A stretch of 64,000 nucleotides of DNA from Vibrio sp. 05-20-BW147 (GCF_013369385.1 NZ_SZTO01000004.1:1-64000), one strand, 5' to 3'; numbered from the stretch's first letter, positions 16,150 through 27,759 are shown. Notes: generated by a model from the sequence alone, not told the origin. Numbers and translations: made by a program.

Positions 16150-17634
16150 ATGTTGGCAGAGTTAACGATTTTTAGCTGGTTTCTGTTGTTGTGTTCAGCA
16201 CTGTCTTTACTTTTAGCCATCGCGGCACTGCGAATTCGCTACCAACCTGTCACCATTTGGTTTGTCGCCCAGTTGCTAGCGTATGCGATTGAGGCCTTTG
16301 GTTACGCCTTTGAGCTCACCAGTAAAGATCTCGATACGGCCAATTTCTGGCTGGATATTGAGTTTGTTGGCGCGGCGTTTATTCCCACTTTCGTATTGCT
16401 TTTTGCCTACGCTTACAAAAATAGAACCTCCCCACCCCTGTGGCTGATTGTGACACTGAATACATTCAGCATCCTGGTACTGATTGGCCAGCTTACTAAT
16501 AGCTATCATCACACTGGGTTTACGTTCACTGAGCTGGAGCACATTAACGGCCTTTCTGTGGTTACTTATGAGCTCGGCGTGCTGTATTGGATCTATGCGG
16601 TTTATATTCAAGTCGCAGTGATTGCTTCCATTTTGATGTTTTTCCAATGTTTGGTCAGCGCACACCCTGCTCTACGTCCGCAGATCGTGATGATTCTGTC
16701 CGGTATTACCCTCACTTGGCTGAACTACCTATGGACCTTGAGCGGCACCACGCCATTTGGCCTCGATTTAAGTGCGTTCGGTTTTATTTTCTGCGTGGTG
16801 ACGTTTTCCATCAGCGTGTTTCGCTATAATTTTATTAAAATCGCCCCCATCGCAAGAGAGCATATTTTTTATGGTGTCGAGCACGGCTATATCGTGATTG
16901 ATGAGGAGGAGCGCGTGGTTGACTTTAACCCAGCCGCTCAACGATTTTTACCTGATATTGACGCTAAGATCATCGGTAAGTCGATCGAAACTCTCCCCAT
17001 CATCGGGGCAAATTGGCCAACCATCGATCGGGTGATGAAGTTAGACAACGGTGTGTACCTTAGATTTGAGCAAAACCCAATTGGCAAAACACCCGAGCTC
17101 ACACTAGGCAGAGTGATCACTATTCAAGATGTGACGGAAAGAGAAGAGATGCTGACGCATATTTCTACTTTGGCCAATACCGATGAACTGACCGGTTGCT
17201 TCAACCGACAAGCGATAACTCAAACACTTCCTCAAACCATTGTCGCAGCACGCACCGAGCAGACTCCTCTTTCTCTGGTTGTTATCGACGTGATCGGTTT
17301 TAAAACGGTCAATGCCATTCATGGTTATACGATTGGCGATATGCGCCTTAAGCAACTTGCGAATTTATTGAGCGCCATCGTGCCCGTCAATGCAGTGCTG
17401 ACGCGCTATGTGAGTGATCTGTTTATCATTGTCTTACCGGATACCAGCTTTGAGCAAGCACAGGAGCTTGAACAAGAGATCATTCGTCAAGCGCGAAGCC
17501 GTTTAGCCCTCTCGCTACACTCAGCCTGCCTACAACATCGTCCAGAAGAAAGTATGAAACAAGTTCTGGATAGACTGTTGAGCCATAAACGTAAAAACAA
17601 AGTTCAGGACTGGGTGGAGCAAACCTCAGCGTAA
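16150..17634 (+). CDS. 7TM-PAS sensor with degenerate GGDEF domain
   Basis: 494 residues from the ATG at 16150 (AAGAG 8 nt upstream). Earlier in-frame TTG/ATG codons at 16042 and 16084 sit on or next to the operator and are less likely. Seven hydrophobic segments fill residues 1-215, like the HisKA_7TM sensor module. A PAS-like domain follows (about 233-320, GVEHGYIVIDEEERVVDFNPAAQRFL), then a GGDEF-family domain starting LANTDELTGCFNR. The GGDEF signature is replaced by RYVSDLF, so diguanylate cyclase activity is unlikely. It may bind GTP or c-di-GMP or act through protein contacts. It is convergent with the AraC-type regulator, and the two could form a signalling pair. Confidence 0.8.
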   Translation: MLAELTIFSWFLLLCSALSLLLAIAALRIRYQPVTIWFVAQLLAYAIEAFGYAFELTSKDLDTANFWLDIEFVGAAFIPTFVLLFAYAYKNRTSPPLWLIVTLNTFSILVLIGQLTNSYHHTGFTFTELEHINGLSVVTYELGVLYWIYAVYIQVAVIASILMFFQCLVSAHPALRPQIVMILSGITLTWLNYLWTLSGTTPFGLDLSAFGFIFCVVTFSISVFRYNFIKIAPIAREHIFYGVEHGYIVIDEEERVVDFNPAAQRFLPDIDAKIIGKSIETLPIIGANWPTIDRVMKLDNGVYLRFEQNPIGKTPELTLGRVITIQDVTEREEMLTHISTLANTDELTGCFNRQAITQTLPQTIVAARTEQTPLSLVVIDVIGFKTVNAIHGYTIGDMRLKQLANLLSAIVPVNAVLTRYVSDLFIIVLPDTSFEQAQELEQEIIRQARSRLALSLHSACLQHRPEESMKQVLDRLLSHKRKNKVQDWVEQTSA

Positions 17635-17711
17635 TCGTCCAACGCAAAAGGCATGGCTTGAGAGTTGTTTGTACACACCAACACCGAGAAAGCGGTGACA
17701 AGGTTTATGGA

Positions 17712-19259
17712 TTACGAGGATTTTAATGCCTTTTTATACTGAGTTGGAGTTACACCAAACTCTTTACGAAACGCTCGGCCAAAGTAGGCTTGATCGCGAA
17801 AACCTGCGTTAAACGCGGCTTCTTTTACGCTCAGGCCAGACGCAAGCGCTTCTTTGGCAATTTCAAACTGAACGTGTTTCAAATACTGTGTGTACGAAAT
17901 ACCAAACACTGCTTGTATCCGTCTCTGGTAAGAGCGCACGCTCATATGGAACTGTTCAGCCATAAACTCCACGGTCAGCTCGTGAGAGGTCAAATATCGG
18001 TCAAAAACCAATCTCAACTGCTCAACAAACTCGTTATCGACCGTGTTCTCCACCTTGATGTCCATATCAAGGTCAATCTCTTCGGTGATTTTATGGCGAT
18101 TTAGGGCCAAATTAAGCATTCTTTGCTGAATAATGCGTCGGTTTTCGATGAGGGCGTTTAACCGCGCGATCAAAATCATAGGTTCGATACTTTTCCGCAC
18201 GCAATCATCGGCACTGGCTTGCCATGCCGCTAGGCGACTTTGTTCACAGGCGTTCATACTGCAAATGACAAAGGGTATCGTTGAGCACTCTTCCCGATGT
18301 CGCAATGTCTGCAACCAATCTATCGCCGTACCATCATCGAGCTGAGAATCACACAGAATCAGTTCTGGACTGCCCTGCTCCAACTCATACTCAGCACCTT
18401 GTAAATTCTGGCACCAAATGATCCTGAACTCTGGAGAAAGATGAAATTCCAGCCATTCGAGCATTTCTGGGTCACTTTCAACAACCAAGATTTGTGGTTT
18501 GCTTTTGTCCGCCATACCTTGTTGATGAATCGCAGGACGCGGCATGGTTACTTCAAGTGGCAGTAAATTGGCGGGGAGCCTGATGACAGCGGAGCTGATC
18601 GCATTGCCATCGCAGATAATCCCGAATTCGCCACCTGATTCGGTTACTCGTTTGGCAAGAAAAAGGTATTCAACATCGTGACATGATGTAAGTGGGCCCG
18701 TTGCAGGAGACTCGTTAACCAGGCGCAGTTCAAAATGGGCGCCAAACTCTGCATCCAAAAGATAAGTTTGCTGCTGGTCTTGTTTTGTCAACAACTCACA
18801 ACACTTGACCAACGCCGAATCAAGTAGCTCGCGATTGGTTCGCAAAATAAGTGCTGGCATTGCTCTCGCGTGAATGATGGTGTGATTAGTCTCGGTTTGA
18901 TGAAAGCCTTCAAGTTTCGATTTCAACCAAGGCTGTAATAAGATCAATGAATCAAGCTCACTACCATCTAGAACCTGATCTGGGCTGGCAAGCGACAACA
19001 GTGAACGGATGCGATGTTCTATCTCTTTTCCGTGTACGTGCACGATGTACGGCGTAAGCATTTGAAGCTCTTTTTTTATCACTTCGATTAACTGACGATT
19101 CGCTAATTGAGCGTGTTGAGCAAGATGTGCTGTTTTGTCTAACTGCTGGTTTACTTGCTGAAGTTGAGCTTGGAGATGACGGCGCTTAGAAAGAGAACAA
19201 GAAAGGAAGTAACCAAGTAACCCCGTAACCAACATCGCTGTAGCAATTAGTAGTGACAT
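17712..19259 (-). CDS. Membrane-anchored hybrid regulator: kinase-like, receiver and AraC HTH
   Basis: 515 residues from the ATG at 19259 (AGGA just upstream); an upstream UUG would add 8 residues. Residues about 1-22 form one membrane helix, 25-85 a coiled coil. Residues 95-240 resemble a degenerate histidine-kinase ATPase region (NRELLDSALVKCCE, KRVTESGGEFGI). Residues 255-370 are a receiver domain (ILVVESDPEMLEW, phospho-acceptor Asp304 in ILCDSQLDDG, conserved Lys in CVRKS). Residues about 410-515 are an AraC/XylS DNA-binding domain (FNAGFRDQAYFGRAFRKEFGVTPTQYKK). The order recalls hybrid two-component AraC regulators. It is the best local candidate to bind the TGGC-N7-TCCGAA operators. 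Confidence 0.8.
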   Translation of the reverse strand: MSLLIATAMLVTGLLGYFLSCSLSKRRHLQAQLQQVNQQLDKTAHLAQHAQLANRQLIEVIKKELQMLTPYIVHVHGKEIEHRIRSLLSLASPDQVLDGSELDSLILLQPWLKSKLEGFHQTETNHTIIHARAMPALILRTNRELLDSALVKCCELLTKQDQQQTYLLDAEFGAHFELRLVNESPATGPLTSCHDVEYLFLAKRVTESGGEFGIICDGNAISSAVIRLPANLLPLEVTMPRPAIHQQGMADKSKPQILVVESDPEMLEWLEFHLSPEFRIIWCQNLQGAEYELEQGSPELILCDSQLDDGTAIDWLQTLRHREECSTIPFVICSMNACEQSRLAAWQASADDCVRKSIEPMILIARLNALIENRRIIQQRMLNLALNRHKITEEIDLDMDIKVENTVDNEFVEQLRLVFDRYLTSHELTVEFMAEQFHMSVRSYQRRIQAVFGISYTQYLKHVQFEIAKEALASGLSVKEAAFNAGFRDQAYFGRAFRKEFGVTPTQYKKALKSS

Positions 19260-19283
19260 CGCTTCCTTTTCCTGATGAATCAA

Positions 19284-19647
19284 CTTCGAGAATCAGTACC
19301 ATTTTCAAGATATTCCTTATATTAGCAATGACATTTTATGAATGAAGATCACATTTATAATGCTATGACACTTAGTGCTAAATCTTACAATTTTCATGGT
19401 TTTCTATCTTATCTTATCCGTGGGTAACGCTACGCCACCGAGGAAAATAAACCCCTCTCTGTGTCGTTTGTCCATTAAGATGGTGTTTGAAACCTATTTC
19501 AGCGATAGTGTGTTTTTAACGATCAACCAACTGAAATGGAACAGCTTTTTGTGGATGAAATCACACCCGCGTTTTTTCAGCTGTGTCAGGATCAGCAAGT
19601 TACGCTCATCCCTTCTCGATGAGGTGTGATTGAATTAAGGAAACCCA
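19284..19647. other. Intergenic region with a doubtful 28-codon frame
   Basis: Should contain the AraC-type regulator's promoter on the minus strand. On the plus strand, 19536-19622 encodes a short peptide (MEQLFVDEITPAFFQLCQDQ...) of protein-like composition but without a good ribosome site. It could be a remnant of a gene. No confident feature. Confidence 0.3.
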
Positions 19648-20355
19648 ATGCCTCCAATGATTGTCGGCCACCGTGGTGTGGCTGGTTCTTACCCTGAAAA
19701 TACCCAAGTGAGTGTACAAGCGGCTATTGACCTTGGCCTGAGCTGGGTTGAAATTGATGTGCAGCCGACCAAGGATAACGTGTTGGTTGTCTGCCACGAT
19801 CATACGATCGATCGCTGCAGTAACGGCAAAGGCCGTGTCGATGCTTATGATTTGAAAGCGCTTGAAGCGTTTGATTTTGGGGGATGGTTCAACGAGCAGT
19901 TTACTGGCGAGACGATTATGACCCTAGAATCCCTACTCAAACTCGCTGCTGAATACGATTTAGGGCTCAATATCGAAGTGAAAGTCGACAACCACGATGT
20001 GGCTAAAGTGGCTTTGAATCTGAAAAATCTTTTGGATAAAAGCCCCCTGACCGCCGATAAAATTCTGCTCTCGAGTTTTAGTCACGACATCATCTTACAG
20101 CTTCATCAGCACTGTCCTGGTTACAAGCTCGGCGTGCTCAGTGAGCGATTGTCTCAACGAGACCGCCAAGTGCTCAAAGAAGTCAACGCATTCAGCTGTA
20201 ACCTCAACTACCGCTGGATCACAGAAAAACACATTCGCGATTTAAAAACAGGCGGGTACCAAATCTGGTGTTACACCCTCAATCAACCGGATAAGTTTCG
20301 CTATCTCGATAAAGTAGACGCCATCTTTTCTGATTATCCAGAACGTTTTTTATAA
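19648..20355 (+). CDS. ugpQ: Glycerophosphodiester phosphodiesterase, cytoplasmic type
   Basis: 235 residues without a signal peptide. It hydrolyses glycerophosphodiesters to sn-glycerol 3-phosphate and an alcohol, a step in phospholipid turnover. The GDPD TIM-barrel signatures are clear: VGHRGVAGSYPENT at residues 6-19 (His and Arg), WVEIDVQPTKDN with the metal-binding Glu/Asp pair, VCHDHTIDR with the second catalytic His, and NIEVKVD. The end shows CYTLNQPDK and the final SDYPERF typical of the family. AAGGAA lies 6-7 nt before the ATG, and a strong terminator follows. The length fits UgpQ; no Ugp transporter genes are nearby. Confidence 0.85.
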   Translation: MPPMIVGHRGVAGSYPENTQVSVQAAIDLGLSWVEIDVQPTKDNVLVVCHDHTIDRCSNGKGRVDAYDLKALEAFDFGGWFNEQFTGETIMTLESLLKLAAEYDLGLNIEVKVDNHDVAKVALNLKNLLDKSPLTADKILLSSFSHDIILQLHQHCPGYKLGVLSERLSQRDRQVLKEVNAFSCNLNYRWITEKHIRDLKTGGYQIWCYTLNQPDKFRYLDKVDAIFSDYPERFL

Positions 20356-20393
20356 TCACCAAACCAATACAACATCAATAGCGATTAACCTGT

Positions 20394-20430
20394 AAATGCA
20401 CCCACATTCATTGGGTGCATTTATTTTTAC
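20394..20430 (+). terminator. Rho-independent terminator after ugpQ
   Basis: TGCACCCA pairs with TGGGTGCA around a 7-nt loop, followed by TTTATTTTT. Confidence 0.85.
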
Positions 20431-22894
<2,464 letters not shown>

Positions 22895-22920
22895 TCGAAT
22901 CACTTATTAAACTTGCACTC

Positions 22921-22958
22921 AAAGCCCCTTAGCTAACATGCTCGCTAGGGGGCTTTTT
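22921..22958. terminator. Bidirectional terminator between katG and the DMT gene
   Basis: AAAGCCCC(T)TAGC pairs with GCTA(G)GGGGCTTT and is followed by Ts on the plus strand; the A-run on the other side serves the converging gene, whose 3' end overlaps it. Confidence 0.85.
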
Positions 22959-23308
22959 CATGAAAATTTGCTGCGAAACGCAAAATAGACGGCACCAACC
23001 AAACACAAGCCAGCCCATAAGTAATCTAGTTTCAGTGGTTCACGTAAATAGAACACAGAGAACGGTACAAAAACCATCAAGGTAATCACTTCTTGTAGAA
23101 TTTTAAGCTGGCCTACATTGAGTGCCGTGTATCCAATGCGGTTCGCGGGTACTTGGAGAAGGTATTCAAAAAGCGCAATCCCCCAACTCACCAAAGCGGC
23201 AATAATCCAAGGTTTGTTGTTCAACTCTTTAAGATGCGCATACCAAGCAAATGTCATAAATACATTGCTGCAAATTAACAAGCCAACACTGACAACAATC
23301 GGGTTCAC
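22958..23308 (-). CDS. DUF486 / DMT-superfamily small membrane protein
   Basis: 116 residues with four predicted membrane helices (IVVSVGLLICSNVFMTFAWY, IIAALVSWGIALFEYLLQV, QLKILQEVITLMVFVPFSVFY, LDYLWAGLCLVGAVYFAF). The pattern WYAHLK...RIGY...QLKxxQE fits the DUF486 group of the drug/metabolite transporter superfamily. Substrate unknown. It stands alone between katG and the cold-shock gene. Confidence 0.85.
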   Translation of the reverse strand: MNPIVVSVGLLICSNVFMTFAWYAHLKELNNKPWIIAALVSWGIALFEYLLQVPANRIGYTALNVGQLKILQEVITLMVFVPFSVFYLREPLKLDYLWAGLCLVGAVYFAFRSKFS

Positions 23309-23357
23309 TTCTGCTCTCGCTTAAAAATCCTTTAAAAAGATTTCTTTAACATCAACG

Positions 23358-23384
23358 AAAAACGGGCGCTCTTTCGAGCGCCCG
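23358..23384 (-). terminator. Terminator of the cold-shock gene
   Basis: A perfect 9-bp stem, CGGGCGCTC/GAGCGCCCG, with a TTTC loop; on the minus strand TTTTTCG follows. Confidence 0.85.
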
Positions 23385-23426
23385 CTTAAATATTCTTCTC
23401 GTGGTATCACCACAAGTAAAACAAGC

Positions 23427-23639
23427 TTAGATAACAGTTACGTTAGAAGCTTGTGGGCCTTTTTGACCGTCTTCAACGTTGAAGCTTACTTTTTGGCCTT
23501 CAGCAAGAGTTTTGAAACCTTCAGAAACGATTGCACGGAAGTGTACGAATACATCTTTGCCGCCGTTGTCTTGAGAAATAAAACCAAAACCTTTAGTCTC
23601 GTTGAACCATTTAACTGTACCTGTCATTTTACCAGACAT
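23427..23639 (-). CDS. Cold-shock domain protein (CspA family)
   Basis: 70 residues, one cold-shock domain. It binds single-stranded RNA/DNA and acts as an RNA chaperone. RNP1 is KGFGFIS (residues 16-22) and RNP2 is VFVHF (30-34); [10 protein letters not shown] is the classic first strand. The gene is monocistronic with a strong terminator. About 130 bases upstream carry no gene and could form the long leader common in csp genes. Which of the Vibrio csp paralogues this is cannot be told. Confidence 0.93.
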   Translation of the reverse strand: MSGKMTGTVKWFNETKGFGFISQDNGGKDVFVHFRAIVSEGFKTLAEGQKVSFNVEDGQKGPQASNVTVI

Positions 23640-24209
23640 AGTGACCTCTATTAAAAATTTACATTAAACATTTCTAGCTGTTACTAGTGCATGAATGGTC
23701 TATCGAGAGAAAGTTTACGCAGGTTTAACGAGGTATATCGAGAACTAACTGAGAAGGAACTTTTACTTAATCTAACACATGCACTCTTTGTAAGAGCTGA
23801 GCAACACTATACTTGGTTCCTAGAAAAGAACAAGTGTTTTTAACAAAAAGAATGAAATCGTTTTCTTTTTTTATCCCCTCGGTAGATAAAGGAAATTTTA
23901 GATTTATCCCCTTAGGAAGCTTCCCACTCTCATTTGGCTCTTTTCGTGCATATTGGTAAAAAATAAAGCACATTATAGTTTTAAAACAAACACATAAAAC
24001 TTAATGCATAAAAACAAACTATCTTGTTATAGTCCTAGGCTAACGATCTAACACACAAATTGTTCACACCTTCGACATATCGAACAATTAATCTACAGAA
24101 AGACCAAGTTAATGGAAATCGAAGTCAACCCGTTTGGTGGAAACTTGCTGCTAACACAGCGATAACATAGAATCTAATCACTGCACTAAAGGAAATTAGT
24201 TTAAAGATA
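23640..24209. other. Intergenic region between the divergent csp and diguanylate cyclase genes
   Basis: About 570 bases. It should contain the csp leader and promoter (minus) and the promoter of the 24210 gene (plus). A 68-codon minus-strand frame at 23767-23973 has no convincing ribosome site or domain and I do not call it. No structured RNA was recognised. Confidence 0.45.
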
Positions 24210-25379
24210 ATGGCTTTTACACTCGACCTTAGAACACTGTGTATTATCACATCGTGTATTTGCTTATCTTATGGCGCTGGGCTTGCGCTTTTTAGCCGTG
24301 CACACATTAAACAGTATAATTTGCTGACCTTCGTTTTGGCGCTCTTGCTCGTAGGCTCTTCGACAATATTGGTCGCGTTACGGGAGTTCATACCCGACTT
24401 TGTCTCTATTATGGTCGCCAATGTTTTAATGAGCGCTGGTTTCTCATGCTTTCTCTACGGTTACAGCCAGTTTCGAAAGTCGACAAATCGCTTTGTGCAA
24501 TTTTCCTTCTTCCTTCTTTTTCCCCTGACGCTGGGTTTCGCCTATTTTACTTACGTAGAACCTTCCATCAGCGCACGTATCGTTGTTATCGCCACCTTCT
24601 TATCACTCACACTTTACATGACGGCGTATAACGTTTGGAAAGGTGCTGCTAGCGACTCCCGCCTGCCAGTCAATATCATAGTCGCTTCCTTCAGCATTGT
24701 CGGAACGACCGAGTTGATTCGAGCGAGCTACTTCTTCATTTGGCCAGAGGAAGACTATTTTAACGGCTCAAATGCGAGTATTTTTGTTCTACAAATGTCC
24801 TACTTATTTGGCACACTCAATATCGCCATCACCACCTTTGGGTTAGTTTGGTTGATTAACGAGCGCTTGATCTCCTCGCTACAGGAAATGTCTTTAACAG
24901 ATAATCTCACTGGTTTCTTTAATCGCCACGGCCTTGAACAACAACTGCCACAGCTCGTTCACACCTCGCAAAAATCGCAGCAACCACTTTCAGTACTCAT
25001 GCTTGATATCGACCATTTTAAGTTGATCAATGACACTTACGGCCATTTAGAGGGCGACAACATTTTGAAACGTTGCGCTGAAGAGATTCAATCGCTTCTT
25101 CCGACTGAACATCTGGCTTTTCGTTACGGTGGAGAAGAATTTCTCGTGGTTTTGAACAACTATGATCTTTTGCAAGCACAGAGACTTGCCGAAGTGATCC
25201 GCCAAGCCATCGAACTTAAAAAATTGACAACACTGTCAGGTAGAGGCCTAACGCTGAGTATCGGTTTAACGGAGTTACTCCCAAGAGATGGGATTGATGA
25301 TTTGATCAAACGTGCTGACCAAGCGCTGTATACCGCGAAATCTCAAGGTAGAAATCTGGTGGTTGTACAAAGGGACTAA
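24210..25379 (+). CDS. Membrane diguanylate cyclase (GGDEF)
   Basis: 389 residues. Six or seven hydrophobic helices occupy residues 1-215, followed by a GGDEF domain (225-388) starting MSLTDNLTGFFNRHGL. The active-site signature is intact as RYGGEEF, and LDIDHFKLINDTYGH carries the metal- and substrate-binding residues, so it should make c-di-GMP from two GTP. The residues before the signature (PTEHLAF) lack the RxxD inhibitory site, suggesting no product feedback. The sensory input of the membrane part is unknown. It is transcribed alone. Confidence 0.88.
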   Translation: MAFTLDLRTLCIITSCICLSYGAGLALFSRAHIKQYNLLTFVLALLLVGSSTILVALREFIPDFVSIMVANVLMSAGFSCFLYGYSQFRKSTNRFVQFSFFLLFPLTLGFAYFTYVEPSISARIVVIATFLSLTLYMTAYNVWKGAASDSRLPVNIIVASFSIVGTTELIRASYFFIWPEEDYFNGSNASIFVLQMSYLFGTLNIAITTFGLVWLINERLISSLQEMSLTDNLTGFFNRHGLEQQLPQLVHTSQKSQQPLSVLMLDIDHFKLINDTYGHLEGDNILKRCAEEIQSLLPTEHLAFRYGGEEFLVVLNNYDLLQAQRLAEVIRQAIELKKLTTLSGRGLTLSIGLTELLPRDGIDDLIKRADQALYTAKSQGRNLVVVQRD

Positions 25380-25440
25380 TACTCGTGTGAAAGATTCCTG
25401 CGCCTAATCACCAATACAAATGACCAATGACAGAAACAAC

Positions 25441-25470
25441 AAAGCCCGCTCAGATGAGCGGGCTTTGCGT
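25441..25470. terminator. Bidirectional terminator between the GGDEF gene and tRNA-Val genes
   Basis: An 11-bp perfect stem AAAGCCCGCTC/GAGCGGGCTTT with loop AGAT. T-rich sequence lies on both sides, so it can end both the cyclase and the tRNA transcripts. Confidence 0.85.
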
Positions 25471-25490
25471 TTGTTCTAGAAGAACGAATA

Positions 25491-25567
25491 TGGTGCGTCC
25501 AAGTGGACTCGAACCACCGACCCCTACCATGTCAAGGTAGTACTCTAACCAACTGAGCTATGGACGC
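25491..25567 (-). tRNA. tRNA-Val (anticodon GAC)
   Basis: 77 nt on the minus strand with the 3' CCA encoded. Acceptor GCGTCCA pairs with TGGACGC, the D-arm is AGCTCAGTTGGTTAGAGT, the anticodon loop TTGACAT sits in stem CTACC/GGTAG, and the T-arm contains GGTTCGAGTCC. Confidence 0.95.
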
Positions 25568-25602
25568 TTTACGCACTGTTCTCGACTAACCATTCGTTTG
25601 AA

Positions 25603-25679
25603 TGGTGCGTCCGAGTGGACTCGAACCACCGACCCCCGCCATGTCAAGGCGATACTCTAACCAACTGAGCTACGGACGC
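25603..25679 (-). tRNA. tRNA-Val (anticodon GAC), second copy
   Basis: 77 nt with encoded CCA, 35 bp from the first copy. It is nearly identical but has a different anticodon stem (TCGCC/GGCGG) and one compensated acceptor pair (GCGTCCG/CGGACGC). Probably co-transcribed as a pair. Confidence 0.95.
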
Positions 25680-25826
25680 ATTCCTTGAGAACGAGGAGGA
25701 TATTACCCAGTGAAGCGGTATGGCGCAAGTAGATTTTTGCCCTTTTCATACCGTTTGCTCTATTCCTAATCTTTTTGCTCTGTTTTTAGCCTGATTAATC
25801 GACAGTGATATGATCTAATTCACATT

Positions 25827-26618
25827 TTAAGGCGTAGCAAGTTCAATAACCTTACGCTCTTTCAGCTTCAACTGATGAATTTCTGTAGCCCAGTATTGGT
25901 CAATTAACCGTTTTAGCAACCCTGACTTATCCGCCTGCCGTAGTGCTTTCTCAATAACAGATTTGTGCTCCTTCGCTTCCTCACTTAAATAGAAACGAAA
26001 ATCACGGTGATAAATGAGTAACAGATGCTGTTCAATGTCAAGATGTGGATTGAGACGAGACTCAGCCATCACTTCATTGACACCGCGAGGAAAATAGTTG
26101 ATTGGACCGTCGCTTGATAGCTTGTCATAAAGCATTCGCCACTCACCGTCCTGCTGATAGAAAGCGAGATCGTTGTATCGCCAAACAGCAGAATCATACC
26201 AAGCGTAACCCAGTCCTGCCGTTAAACCACTTTTTCTCAAATCATCGAGGCTATTAATTGCATCATATTGTGCTTGTGCACCTTTGGGGATCAACAAGAC
26301 TCTCTGACCAATCAAACCATTGGTTACTGGGGAATCAATATAAGTGTATTGCTGATCCCGTTCTTTGGTCTGCAATAGCCACATCACGGATAGTTGATTG
26401 TTTTCCACCATTTTCACCAAACGCTTTTGCGGGATATGTTCAAACGGTGTTTCTATGTTGAGCTTAACGCCGATGCCCTCTAGGGATTGGCGTAACAACT
26501 CGTGGTAGAAGAGATGGCTGCCGTCGAGTTGGGTGGGAAGTACCAAAGTAATCGCATTAGGCTGGGCAGCAAAAATTGAGAAACTAAAAAACAGTGATAT
26601 CACAGCAAACCATCTCAT
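25827..26618 (-). CDS. Periplasmic solute-binding-like protein
   Basis: 263 residues with a signal peptide (MRWFAVISLFFSFSIFA). The fold signs are of the bacterial extracellular solute-binding family 3 type: an N-terminal strand ITLVLPTQLDGSHLFYHELLRQSLEGIGV, a KRLVKMVENNQLSVMWL segment and a C-terminal LRQADKSGLLKRLIDQYW. Such single proteins without transporter genes nearby are frequent in Vibrio. They may be sensors' ligand-binding partners or orphan binding proteins. Ligand unknown. Confidence 0.7.
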   Translation of the reverse strand: MRWFAVISLFFSFSIFAAQPNAITLVLPTQLDGSHLFYHELLRQSLEGIGVKLNIETPFEHIPQKRLVKMVENNQLSVMWLLQTKERDQQYTYIDSPVTNGLIGQRVLLIPKGAQAQYDAINSLDDLRKSGLTAGLGYAWYDSAVWRYNDLAFYQQDGEWRMLYDKLSSDGPINYFPRGVNEVMAESRLNPHLDIEQHLLLIYHRDFRFYLSEEAKEHKSVIEKALRQADKSGLLKRLIDQYWATEIHQLKLKERKVIELATP

Positions 26619-26684
26619 AACCTGTCCTCTATCTATCGCTTCTTTAAAATATAGGACTTTTTCGGTTATTAGGTAGCAAGCAAA

Positions 26685-27368
26685 TCAATCATCTTCTTCG
26701 ACATCAAAGACGACGTTGTAATTTTCTGTGTATGTGCAATTGGGTTGTCGACTACAAGTAAAGAAACGCCGCCCTTTAAACTCTCCTTGTGAGGCAATTT
26801 TAATCACCATCGGGCTGCCACATTTCTTACAGAAACGCACTTCCTTATCTGGTTCAATAAGATCAATATGCGCGGCAAGTAAGCGTCTTAGTCGCCCCAC
26901 TTGATAACTGTGTTTCACTGAGGTGCCAATCAACGGAATATTGGCCGTTTTGCACACTTGCATCAGTAATTTTTCCCGCTCGACTTTCACTTTGTTGAGC
27001 TCTTTTCCGTTATCCAACTCAATAATCACACGTGGCTCAAACGTGCGCGGGTCGCAGATGACATAGTCAAAGTACATACGTGAGATACGATTGCTGGCGA
27101 TAAACAATTGTTTTTTACTGTTAATGTCTTTTGGGGCAACGACATTGGCCATGCTCACTTTGGCAAAGACTACGCCATGCTCGCCAATCGCGGTTTTCAA
27201 TGCATTGAAGAATGCCACTTCATGCCCTTTAAGCACCGAGCCTTTCGAGCGATACGCATAATCCTTAGTGTCATCTTGTTTAACCACATACTTCTGAATG
27301 ATGAAGAAAAACAAAATCAGCAGCACAACAATGATAAAAATCTCAGTCATCTGGGTAATGTCACTCAA
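26685..27368 (-). CDS. DUF2726 protein with membrane anchor and zinc ribbon
   Basis: 227 residues. One membrane helix (IFIIVVLLILFFFIIQKYVV) is followed by a DUF2726 domain (about 45-165: FFNALKTAIGEHGVVFAKVSMANVV, FDYVICDPRTFEPRVIIELDNG). This has the D...E-x-D look of a nuclease-like fold. A topoisomerase-type zinc ribbon closes the protein (CKKCGSP...FFTCSRQPNC, four Cys). DUF2726 relates to restriction-endonuclease-like folds in family databases; nucleic-acid binding is likely from the ribbon, activity not shown. Confidence 0.75.
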   Translation of the reverse strand: MSDITQMTEIFIIVVLLILFFFIIQKYVVKQDDTKDYAYRSKGSVLKGHEVAFFNALKTAIGEHGVVFAKVSMANVVAPKDINSKKQLFIASNRISRMYFDYVICDPRTFEPRVIIELDNGKELNKVKVEREKLLMQVCKTANIPLIGTSVKHSYQVGRLRRLLAAHIDLIEPDKEVRFCKKCGSPMVIKIASQGEFKGRRFFTCSRQPNCTYTENYNVVFDVEEDD

Positions 27369-27579
27369 AACATAGCTTTAATTGCCAAATACACTATGTG
27401 TAAACCAACTGGATGACAAGAGAAAACCCGTCAGTGGCACGCGTCGATGCTACTACTTTGGTAGAGTTCACGTTTCAAATTGATTTAGATCAACTCAATC
27501 GCGTTCAACGCTGACTAGAGTCAAGGGGTTAGTTAATGAAATGTTAATGTAAAGCCAACACGGAAGTGAGGAAATGTCC

Positions 27580-27759
27580 ATGGAGTTGAAACAAGACCCA
27601 CGCTGTTACACCGATGTGTGTATCGACGGTAAGTGGTATCACTATGACCACTGTGGCACTACCGCCTATATGTTAAAGGGCGGCAGTTCAGAAGAGATTA
27701 AGCTCTCTCGGGAACCTAGCACAGAGAATGAACTCATCGAACTGTTGATGATGCGATAA
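27580..27759 (+). CDS. Small conserved-looking protein of unknown function
   Basis: 59 residues from the ATG at 27580, which has GAGG 8 nt upstream; the ATG at 27574 would leave only 2 nt. The composition is protein-like, with one Cys-His-rich stretch (CYTDVCIDGKWYHYDHCG) that might bind metal. No domain recognised. Monocistronic, soluble, no signal peptide. Confidence 0.6.
   Translation: MELKQDPRCYTDVCIDGKWYHYDHCGTTAYMLKGGSSEEIKLSREPSTENELIELLMMR

Noticed and set aside
19375..19629. 84-codon plus-strand frame before ugpQ
   Set aside because: Composition is not protein-like and it overlaps a shorter, better-looking frame in another phase; neither has a convincing start.
23767..23973. 68-codon minus-strand frame between csp and the cyclase gene
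   Set aside because: No ribosome site, no domain, no supporting context; treated as non-coding.
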